A DNA stretch of 64,000 nt from Aphelocoma coerulescens (lineage: Eukaryota; Chordata; Aves; Passeriformes; Corvidae), in assembly GCF_041296385.1 (NCBI RefSeq), contig NW_027184085.1:57632109-57696108 (forward strand), written 5' to 3'. Positions 12,401-24,400 of this stretch are shown here, piece by piece (position 1 is the stretch's first letter; every line of letters begins with the position of its first letter). Under the pieces are notes generated by a model. That model saw nothing but the letters and a program-made list of their open reading frames with translations. It did no database searches and was not told where the DNA came from. The position numbers and the translations under genes were made by a program.

Positions 12401-15400
12401 TAAACAGTTTGACATGGGCCAAGATATCAGAGCATTTCATTAGTACAACTAGGTATCAGTTTAATTTTCTATTCATATGGCTTGACCCAGAAAAATCAAA
12501 AAACCCAACCCTGCCACCTACACTAGGGCCCTAGGTGATTGAAGTGTGCCTCAAATACGTAAAACGGCAGGTTGGAATCCACCAGTCTTTTCTCAGTTTC
12601 TAAACTTTTCGCAGGAAGCAAATAACAATAAACCCCCCAAAGAAACAGAAACTCCTATATTATATTTCACCCCTTCCTTCTTTGTTCTTAAGGTATTTAG
12701 AGGATGAAAGGAGTGACATTCAACCAAAGAACCAGAATCACTATGATTGAATCATCAGCCTTCCTGCGCCATCTTTTATTTTAGTGTAGTAACACCATGA
12801 ATTTTCATAATTCCTACATAGTAAGTTTTCCTGAAAGCTTGGACAATATTTTTTTTCAGATTTTAACAGGTTGTTGTTCTGCAATATGTACATTTTAACT
12901 TTGATGCAACTGCTTTAGACAACTGGGAATTTTCACCTCCAGGTGCTTTTATGCTTTGTAAAATTGTTCTCACACTTGTCTTACAAGATTATACCAGTAT
13001 ATGTAAGAAACCAAGAAACTGTTATGCTCCCTAAAGAAACAACTGAATCCAAGTTAAGTGAAAGCTACTTAAAACATAACAAATAGTCTTTAGATTCAGT
13101 AGACTGATTCGAAAATTAATGTATATGCCTTGACAACAATGTAAAAATTGTCAGTGTTATAGAGTGGATTTTACATCTTGTGTAGTAATCCATTTTACTT
13201 TGCTTATGTAGTACCAGCCAACAGGGTTTTTTTTTTCTCACTTAAAAAGCTTGAAAAATAACATCCTGATGGATGCATTTCTTACTGTCATCACAGGAGG
13301 AAACTAAATGACTTTTATGTCACATTACAGTAGAGAAAGGGCCTGTTACCTTTATTGCTAATCCAGCTGGAGTTAGCTGCTCAATGTTTCGTTCATTCAA
13401 ACAGTCTTCACCCATCAAAGAAGTGAGATGCTGCAGGCATTCTGCATGTCCCTTTGATGCTGCTACATGCAACAGATTGTTGTCACATTCATCATGGATC
13501 TTATCCAGATTATCTGCTGCTAAATGTGGCTGTTAAAAAAAGCCGTATGTTAGTTACAACTAAGGATAAAAAGATACATTTATCCTCACAGCCCAAGACA
13601 CAAGCCAAACACAAGAAGGCTTCCCAAGTCATGTTCTTTTATAAGTCAAAATCCAGAGCTTTTTACTTCACTGTATAGAACTTGGGTACTATTAGCACAA
13701 GGACAGAGGTGGGCTGTTCACTGGCTTCGTTGATTGCGAAGTTTCCTTCTCATGCAATTGTCATGCAACAGTGCAAGATCTTGAGTGGCTTTAAGTCTTC
13801 GCACTAGTCTGATCAATGAAGTAGCTACAAAAATACCCACATTTTAATAATTTCTGTCTGAGTTTTCTCTCCCCCTTTTTTAATTTTTTTTTTTTTTTTG
13901 GCATTATATTGATGAGTAGTTGAAGAGAAAGCATCCATGACTTCTGAAAGACATTCCTGATTAATTTTGCTCATCACAAAAGCAGTAGCTTATTTTAAGC
14001 ACCATTTAAAATGCAGTTAAAGCACATGACAGAAGAGTTTTATGTGATAGCTTGTTTCCATGGAAAAATATGTTTGGATATTTACTCGAAGTTCTACACC
14101 ACCATGATGTAATACAATATTTCTGCCGAATTCTAATTTAAAGACAAAACAATTGGATTGAGAAACTCCAAAAGGAAAACAAAAGATTAAAGACAGAGTC
14201 AAGGAGTAGCAATAACTAAGTTCCTAGAGTTATGCAGTCTTGCCAGCGTATTGTTCCATGAGTGTACTTCTTGAAGAGGTTTCAACCAGTTGGGAAAAAA
14301 TACATATTTTCTTACCTATGATGTCCTCTTTTTTCACTCCAATTCCTATTTCAGGATGAATTTAACTTGCTTTTTTTTCTTAATGACTAATCTAATATTC
14401 TCTTCTGCCTCTGTCTAGTTTTGAATATCTTCCTTTGTTCATGCTTCTATGTTAACAGCATGCCTTTGTGCTTGAGCTAGACTGGCAAACAGAGAAGCTA
14501 AACAAAAATCTAACAAAACTAGTTTTTATACATACACTCTGCCTTCACCAGCTGTTCCATGTGGAGATCACATGCTCTGCATCATTGTGCTAACTTGCAA
14601 CCAGTTACTTTGGAAACCATCATTGACAGTGCCTGATCACAGTGATAGAATTTACTAAAAAAACTTCATATGGGTCAGAGGCCAACGAGGCTTTAGAGAA
14701 AGCTCCTGCCTGAGAATGCTGCTGCAACAAGACAGCATAAACACTCCTGAATAATAATCAGAATACAACAGAAGCCTCTCTGTTCCCATCATCAACCTCT
14801 ACATAACAACAGTGGTAAACCAGAAATAACTGAGCAAAGTGACCCACAAACATGAAAGGCAAAACTCGGTTAGGATTTAAATTTGATATTTAAGTGATCC
14901 TATTAGTTAAAATGTCTGCCTTCTTTATAATTTCAGTGTACTGCATAAAACAGCAATCTTGGCTATACAGACATTAAACTAGTATCTTGGTTTTGCTACA
15001 TATTTTATTTAAATATTAATGCTTTCCATTTGGAAGCCCATATGCTTAATTTCTTAGGAGTCTACAAGATAAAATGGGCAGTGGTTCAAAATATGAACTT
15101 CATCAGCTTAGCTGGCTTAATAAACCATATCACAGATCACTTTATTCTACATTTTTTATGAAAAAGATGATACTTACCAGTAAAGAGATCTGGCCTTCCT
15201 TTACAATATTTAAGATGCTCTTAATTTTTTTCACCTCTTCGCTCCTCTCTTCTGGGCCCCCTGCACTGCTCCAGTTCATACTCAGTTCCTCTAGCTGCTT
15301 GCTTTCTGCCACTGCCGTCTGCAGGTGAAAAGTCCTCCGGTGGCAGTTCGGCATAGTCTTCTCAGCTTTGTGAGCATGAGGATCAACAAGCGTCCTGCTG

Positions 15401-18400
15401 AGGAAGCCCTTGCCTTGGGCTTCAGATTCATGGGCTGAGCTACACTTAACTAAAGGCTGGGAAAGCTCTAATTCTTCTGCTGAATGCTTGTGCTGATCGA
15501 GGACAATGGGCTGCATTTTTCTCAGCTGAGCACCTTTCACAGGAGACAGCACACAGAACTGTGTCCCACCAGCAGGCGAGCTCTCTGTGCTCCCTGCAGG
15601 ACAGCTCTTGCCACTTAGACCATTCATGGTTGAACACACACTCAAAAGTTTTTTCTCAGGAGCTACCTTTGTAAAAGGAACAGGTTGCTGACTTGATTTA
15701 ATGTAAGGCACATCCAAAATTTCATCCATATCCAGGTCATAGTGCTCCAGCTCCCCGAGCAGAACAGCAGGTTCTGTGCTTTTGCTTTTAAGGCTCTCTC
15801 CTTCTCCTGGACTCTGGTCATCATTTGGAGGTGCAGACTGAGAATCACTGCCTTTCTGGTATTCTCCCTTCTGGTTCTTCTGGTCATCACTTTCATTGTT
15901 CTCAGAGCTTTCTGGCTGGTGCTTTAATGGGGAAACTCTCTTCACTGGTCGGAATTTATTGCACACATCTGTAATTCCTGTTGGTTTCTGTGCATTTCCA
16001 AGAAGAGTTGAGACCCCACAGTTCCAGCTGCTGCTGGACACTAGAGAAACAGAGGAATTTGATTTAGCAGTGAGTGCTACCTGACATGTGACATGATAGC
16101 ATGCTTTAAAGATACCCCTGCCCAAACACTGGAAACAAGAATTATATGATAACATCAAACAGATTTAACAGAATCTCTAGCAAAACTGAAGAATCTGACA
16201 TTCCTGAAAAGAAACTTTCTTCAAGGACGTATATTGTAATAGTTACAAATAATTAGTTCTAATCAAGTTCTAACCAAGAACACAAGTCATCCATGAGCCA
16301 ACAATGTGTGCTTGTGCCCAAGAAGTCCAATGGTATCCTGGGGTGCATTAGAAAGAGCATTGCCAGCAAGGATCTAGAGGTGATCCTCCCCCTTTACTTG
16401 GCCTGGAGGAGGCCACATCTGGAGTGCTGTGTCCAGTCCTCAGTACAAGAGAGACATGGAGCTCCTGGAGTGGGTCCAGCAGAGGGCTGTTACTATTATG
16501 GGACAGGATCATCTCTCTCAACAAGAAAGGCTGAGGGAGCTGGGCCTGTTTAGCCTTGAGAAGAGACAACTGTGGAAGAACCTCATCCATGTCTATGAGT
16601 ATGTGACAGGAGGGTGTCAAGAGGACAGACCAGGCTCTGCTCAGTGGTGCCCAGCAATAGAAGGAGAGGCAATGGGCAGAAACTGATGCACAGGAAGCTC
16701 CACCTGAACATGAGGAAGAACTTCTTTACTGTGCAGGTGGCTGAGCACTGGAACAGTTTGCCCAGAGCTTGTAGATTTTCCTTCACTGTAAATATTCAAG
16801 ATCCACCTGGCAAAACCCTGTGCAGTGTGCTCTGGGATGGCCCTGCTTGAGCAGGGAGGTTGGACCAGATGACCCACTGTGGTCCCTTCCAACCCGACCC
16901 ACTCTGTGCACAATAGCCTGGTGGCATTTACAGTGGTCCTGTCCAACTATTAGTTTGCGCTCTGCTCTGCATTGAGAGGCATCATAAGAGTAGGATGATT
17001 TTCTGCGAGGGCAACAAAAGAGTTAGTCAAAACTTTTTAGTGGATTTGTTTTAGCATCAGTAACAACAACTCAATTTTTAAGGCCTGTTTCCTCTGGAAG
17101 ATGGATCTTTCTTACAAGAAGTAGAAATTCATGAACAGCAACTGAGACCTGGGACTGTTTAGCTTGGGGAAGGAAAGGGTCAGGAGGAATCTCATCATTA
17201 AGAAGAGGTAACAAGGCTTTTCTCCATGACAGGACAAGAGGCAACCAGCACAAAGTAAAATACAAGAAATTCTATCAGAACACAAGAAAACACTTTTTTA
17301 TTGTGAGGCTGGTCAAACACTGGCACAGTTGCCCAGAGACTTTGTGAAATCTCCATCCTTAGAGATACTCAGAATTCAACTGGACACAGACCTGGCTTAA
17401 CCTGCTCTAGCTGCCCTGCTTAAGCACAGTTGTTGAACTAGATGATCTTAAGTGAACATTGCAAGCCTAAATCAATTTTGTGATTTTCTGATCTAAAAAT
17501 TAAGCCTACTTATTGAGGTATGATGTTTCCTTCTGATTTTCTCCTCTCTGTGTTGGGCTTCTCTGTCAAACTTTCCATCCCTTATATGTATAAGCTGTGT
17601 ACACCCACACCCATGCACACACACACACCTATGTGGATCTTCCAGACAATTATTTCAGGGCACTGCAGGATAGTTTGAAGAGTGAATCTGACTTGAGAGG
17701 AGGAAAGGAGCTCAAGTCAACCGAACTCCTAATCCTACTGAACTTGAACTCAATCCTACTGAATTTGCACTCTTTCACACAGTCCCAGCTGGTGATATTT
17801 ATGATCTACATAAATCAGTGGAATTCTGGCAACGAGTTTTCTTTCGTTATTTTCAGTTGAGGGACAGCACTAAAACCACAAAAGCATTTAGGGAGTTACT
17901 ATGCCCCTTTCAATGTACACTAAGAGTTAATGCATTCTAAAAGTCAAGAATACTGTTTAACTAAAGCAGATTTATAACATGTGCTAACTGCATATCAGTG
18001 GGATCTAACTTGTGGTCAAAACACACAATTTGCCACGAACACCTTCCTAAGGAAACAGATATATACACTTTCAGTGCAACATTAATATCTGAAGTAAAAG
18101 ATTAGTATGGCTCAGTAGTTATGGATGTCTGAAAATTACATTAATACTTTTGGAAGTGCTTAAGAAAACATTTCTGAAGAAGAAATAAAAATAATAATAA
18201 TCAAAAGGCATGTAACTTAGTGGGCCAATACAAAGAATGCACTGTACTGACTTATTTATGTATTGTATAAGATTCTAGGTTCAAAGGCCTACACTTTTAT
18301 GTTGGTTTTATTTACATGTGAAATTTTTTCCAAGTGATACAGGGAAATGGATACCATATGTTTCCCAGCTGTTTTGTTCTGACAGGAACTATTAAGCACT

Positions 18401-21400
18401 CAGTATGGAAATGAATTCTGTCTGAGTTTTATGAAAACACTGCTTTCAACACAGGGGTCTAGACAGGGGAAAAGGCATCAACATTTTGTTTGTCGTCACT
18501 TTATTTAAGCTTATGTGTATTTTGTTGCTTCACTTTCTCCACTTTTAACTTTAATAACATGCATTTACATAAACCACTGCTGACTGAATTGTAAAATAGG
18601 AAACTAAGAAGAAGCAATGATGTTTGTTACAAAATCTGCCTTGGTTAATTGTGAAGTCATGTATTTCTCCTTTCTTTCATTAAAGTTAGAGCAGAGTAAG
18701 GTACTTCCATTTTCCATTGTTTTTCTTCTCAACATCTCTTTACAAACACTATTTTTCCAGAAAAAAACCTGGAACACCAAAATCAGTTAGCAATATTTTT
18801 ACTGACTTAAAAACATCCTCTTTACTTAATTGAGATTATGAATTTACACTGCCTTTAATAAAGGATTAGAGGATAGTGTTTAACCATATAGCTGAAGGGA
18901 AGAAAAATTAGGAAGCACAGTATTTCTTTGTGCCATTTACTCCTTAGGAGTTGCATCAGTCCCTAGGCATTTACAGCATAGTTTCCTCTACACGACACAT
19001 AGCCTGGAGTGGACCAGGACATGGCTTGAATCTCTTTCATTCTGCTTTCAGATGCATGTTCCCCAAAGAAGCAAAAGCAAGTGTTGCCTATAGCCTCCAA
19101 AGCACCAGCACAGCAGGAGTTATGTTGAGTAGTCTTAAACAGCTGCTCCAGAGGAAAAGGCTCTTGCTCATCTCTCCATACTTATGAACTCAGACAGGGA
19201 CCATTAAAAGTCTGGGTCAAATAAATACTGTTTGATTCTTTTATAAACAACAGTAAAAGATGGTCTGAATTTAAGGCAGAAGGCTACAATATGGAGCAAC
19301 TAGTTTGATTCCAGAATCTGATGATAATTCTGGTGCACTCCGAAAAGGTGATGAATTTTTTTTTCCTCAGATGTGTCAAAATTATTTCCTAAACTTTTAT
19401 TCATTAATGTAAGAGTTTTGGATAATCCTACTGTTGTATTACTGAAGCAAAAAGAAAGAGGAACACAAAAACTGCAGGCTTTATTCACATCAGTAAAGAA
19501 ATGTTAGCTGCTGATAAACCTGACATGCCAAAGTATTTCTCCGGCACAAAAAAAAACTTCTGATGAAAACCTGCAAGTGTCAAATTTGCAAATGTAGTTC
19601 TTCACCATATATTGTGCTCTCTGTTCTTCTTGAGGAAGAAAAAACACAAATGAATCCAGAGGCCTGCAGGTTTATTTATTGTTTTTTTTATCTATTTCTT
19701 TACTTATACATGTCCTAGAACTACTGGGGGCAAATAAGCAGAAAAGAGGGCAATCAGGAAGCAACTTGTCTTTCAATTTAATCCCATCTGATTCTATTTT
19801 CAGGAATCAAAATTGACCCTTATAAAATGTTTCCAGTTGGAAGCATTTTTTGTACTCCAGAGTATTTTTTGATCATCTCTATGTCTAGAGTTTGGGGAGG
19901 TGAGAGGGGGAATTTTATCTGGTATACAAGCATCTGTGGAACTACAGGTAACTGAGTTTTCTCCAACCATCAAGACAACCTCATGCAAAAATGAAACTTT
20001 ACCCTTGTGACACGCAGTTTCTGTGATACTTACAGTCTAATGCCAAACATCAGAACACCTCTAAATTGTCAATTTTTAATGGACATTAACCATCATTAAT
20101 TGAGTATAATGAAAATAACAATGGAGTGTTTTACATTAAGAAAGTCTATGAATAGCATTGACAACTGCCCATACTTTTTTTAATGCACTATTTCAACATA
20201 CTGCTTGTGTAATACTGAGAGGAGGCCTGCAGTAAGTCTACCCAAAGTTTCGTATTTTGAGTTTTACTGTCACCTGAAAGAAATGTCTGAACTTCTTCCT
20301 TGTGATATGCCTTCAGCAGAGACTCTTGAATCAATTAAGACTCACATTAATTCCATTTAAAGCACTGTGATTCTGACTCTATATACAGGTGCTGAGGTGT
20401 TGAATACACATGGGAAACTCAGAAAACTCATGGTTGTTATCACCAATGTATCTCCAACACTGGCAACAGAATCACATGGGCTCCATGTGATAGAGGAAGG
20501 GGTGTCTCTTACAAATCGATGGATAATCAGAACCAGATGTGAATATCTATTTACTCCTTTATTAGTATCACAAAATTCATATTTAACCGATTTCATTTTA
20601 ACTGAAGGTGGCACTGTTTTACAGTTTTAATATATCAATAACCTGTACCAGGAATACACACTAGAGCTCTTTAACATAAACTCTAGAGCATGAGAACCTG
20701 AATTAAAGAACAACCCTGAACAGGTAAGAACAGAGAGGGTTTGTTCCCATTTTAGTGGAATTTCAAGTCATTCTAAAGAAGAAAGAAAGAGTATACAGGG
20801 TAAATAATAATTTACGTTTTTAAATAACAGTGCATCTTTTTCAAGTAATTCAAACATTTTGAGTCTCAGTGAATGAATATTTGTCTTATCTTGGCTTGAG
20901 GAAGAATAATACAAAAGCTGTCATTCTCAAGTAGAGAATATAGGAAAGGCAAGGAAAATTTTGAAATTAATAAATTGGGTTACTTTGCGTAGACTGTTCT
21001 ATAGATGTAAAAGGAAGGTAGCAAGCAAAGTTCTAATAAAAAAATCAGAAGAGGTCATTCTGGCACAAAATGCATGAAAAAGGAAGAGGAAGGATGCAAA
21101 ACTTAGGTAGGAAAATACCTTGTATGTAGATAGCACAATTGTTTTTTACTAAGAAAATTCCTCAGTATTCTACCAAGGAATGAACCAATCAGTATTGTAT
21201 TGTTTCAGACATATTTACCTGGGAGATATTTGGAGAACAGATCTGTGAAACAGATGCCTTTTAACACTGCTTCCAAATCAAATATTACTTTATTTTCTCA
21301 TACAAATAAAAACTACCAAGAGCTTGAGACAGAACTTTTCTGTAATTTTTTGTTCGTTGATTTATTTTCCTCAATTATGAAACTAGTATTTTGAATATAT

Positions 21401-24400
21401 TTTCAAATGGCAGCTACTTTGGGAATGGATAAAGCAGTGCAGAAGGGTAACTGCTGGACATTAAAGGTGAATTTGTTCTTATCAATCTGTGAATAAAGAT
21501 CTAAAGTAGTATATTGCTTTTATTTGAAACATCCATTTAATGACAACTGAAAGTCATCACAGATGATAGAATATACTTCAACAATGACATGGTTCAGTGA
21601 AGCTTGTTGAACACAGATGTCTTGAACCATTTGTTCAAGTGTCCTTAGAAAATTTGCCCAGAAAGAAAGCAACCAATTTCATGGTTAATAACAAAAGCAT
21701 AAAGGACTGATTTCTGTTTCAGTTCATCAGTCTGTGTTAAACAATGCTGGAAATCAACAGGCACTCTGGCTAACACTTTATTTCAGGAAAAATGTGCTAG
21801 CTAGGTCCATTCCTAAACTAGACTCTTTAATTTTCTATCTTTGAAGATAAACAATGACAGAATCACAGAATATTCTGAATTGGAAGGGACCCATATGGAA
21901 TATTGAGTCCACCTCTTAAGTGAACGGCCTGTACAGGGCTTAAACCCACAATCTTTCAGTTAATTAGCACCTTGCACTAAACAACTGAACTAATGTCCAC
22001 CTTAGTGGTTATGCTACCTAAAAGATTGTTACCTTGATGCATGATTGTAGAAAAAAACAATTACCCTTAATCACACTTTATTGTGGATAAACCATGATTT
22101 TCCCTGCAATTTTTTGTCAGTCCTATATATCTTTCCCCTTATAATCTGGGGGCACTGGCACATACACTTTGGCTCCAAGCATCCCTTGGAATTTTCCTGA
22201 ATCAGAGTTCCCTAAATCTGAGACAGACTCAGAGAAGTCATAAGGGACTTGAACACAGGACTTGAAGGAATACTAAGTAAGTTTGCAGATGATACAAAAC
22301 TAGGAGGAGCTGTTTACTCCCTCTGAAGACAGAGAGACCTGCAGAGAGACCTTCACACATCAGAGGCCTGGGCAATCACCAACTGTATGAAACTTCACAA
22401 GGGAAAGTGACACATTCTGCTCCTCGGGGTAACCCTGGGTGTATGGACACACTGGGGAATGAGGGGCTAGAGAGCAGAGCCATGGAAAGGACCTGGGAGT
22501 CCTGGTCTGTAGCAACTTGAATATGATTCAGCAGTGTCCCTGCCATCCAGGGGGGCCACCCATGCCCTGGGGGGCATCAGACCCAGCATTGCCAGCTGGG
22601 CAAGAGAGGGGATTGTCCCGCTCTGCTCTGTCCCGCACTGGGGCAGCCTCAGCTTAAGGCCTGTGTGAAGCTTTGGGTGCCACAATATAAGAAGGATCTA
22701 AAGCTTTTACAGAGTGGCCAAAGGAGAGCAATGAAGATGATGAAGGGCCTTGAGAGGAAGCCATATGAGGAGTGGCTGAGGTTGCTTGGTCTGTTCAGCC
22801 TGGAGGAGAGGAGACTGAAGGGAAACCTCATTGCAGTTCTGCAGTTTTCTAGTGAGGGGAAGCAAGAGAGGCAGACACTGATGTCGTCTCTGTGTCAGTG
22901 ACAGGACTTAAGAGAATGGCATAGAACTCTGTCAGGAGAGGTTTAGGTTTGCTATTAGGAAAAGGTTCCTCACGCAGAGAGTGGCTGGGCACTGAACAGA
23001 CTCCCCAGGGAAGTGGTCACAGCACCAGCCTGACAGAGCTCAAGAAGTGTTTGGGCAATGCTCTCAGGCACATGGTGTGACTCTTGGGGTGTCCTGTTGT
23101 CATAGGTTAGCAAGCTGAGTCTCGGAAGGGATGTTCTCCTTACAGCTTCCTCTATGACCTGATAGAACCTATCAGCTGGCCAGTTTGAATATGGACAATT
23201 CTTTAAGCCACTTAAAGTTGTGACCGCCTCTGTGATGCACACTTAGGAATAGACAAACTCCCCCCCCCCAAGCTCTCTCTCTTGTTTCTGGTGCTGGGAC
23301 AGGTGGCTGCAGGCCCCGTGTGGGGGCCAGTGGGCCCGGCCCCTGCTTGGGCCAGGCTGGGCCGGGCCACGGCCGTCCTGGAGCCGATGGGTCCTGTTCC
23401 ACCCACGGTAGCCCCCCCACAGCCCTGCTGTGGGCAGCCGGAGAGGCTCGGGTCCCCCCCGCCTCCACTGTGATAAGAAAAATTCCAGCTGCAAGGCTGA
23501 GGTGAGATTAACCCTTTTAGTGCTGTGAAGAGCTGAAAACCTAAGGGAAGAGAAAGAGGAGATGCTTAAAGCTGAAATTCTGTTGTGAAGCTATGATATA
23601 TCAGAGTATCCCGTTGTAATTTCATGAAGATATGGGGGGTGGAGTGTTCAACTCGTAAGCAAAAGCACCTGTGCTGAGATAGGCAGATGCTGACGCAGCT
23701 GTGATTTCATGAGAAGTTTGGACAGGGAGAGATGGAAGCAATGAGGACTTTTGCTCCAAATGGGAAAGGAGAAAACCTCAGTTCCTAGAGATGCTCCCGG
23801 AGATAGTCCTAAAGATGAAGATGAGGAGGACCCTTTGCTCCCAGGGAAGGAGGAGGGCCTCTGTTCTTAGAGATGAAATCCTCCCAGAGATGGGTGAAGA
23901 GAACTTTTGTTTCTGAACGGCTCAACCTTAAAATTGTACCCCAAAAAAATTCAAGAGTGGACCCTCGAAAGCAGTTGTGGGAGAAGCTGCAAGATGGGGG
24001 AAGGGACTCACATGCGAGCAGAGAGACTCCTCTTCCTAAATGGACTGAACAAGGTTATTATGGAAGTGAACATACTTAACATCTTAAGGGCTGTCTTTTT
24101 ACATTGTCAGTGGGAGAAGGGAGGAAGGTGGGGGGAGGAGGAGAGTTCTGAAAGTGTGGTATAATTTTTTTTCCCTCTTTCACGTCTGTTAATAAACTTC
24201 TTTATATTCTTTAAGGTTTGGTGCCTGCTTTGAATTTCTCCTACTTCTTATCTCACAGAAGATAAACAGTAATGAGTATTTTGGACCAAACCACTACATT
24301 AAATTGGTGTTTCCGCCCGGTTACAAACCCAACCCGCTACACCTGTGCAGGGCACAGAGCTGGACTTTGATGATTCTTGTGGGTACCTTCGAACTCAGAA

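Noticed and set aside
15142..16158. Treating the whole 338-codon minus-strand frame as one single-exon gene
   Set aside because: The first 39 and last 12 codons are intron read-through. Consensus acceptor at 16041-16042 and donor at 15176-15177, plus homology to synphilin-1, set the exon as 15178-16040.
23240..23500. CpG-island promoter or GC-rich exon
   Set aside because: The GC-rich stretch is bounded by LTR sequence between CCTGT target duplications, and the several open frames in it overlap on both strands. It is LTR U3-type sequence.
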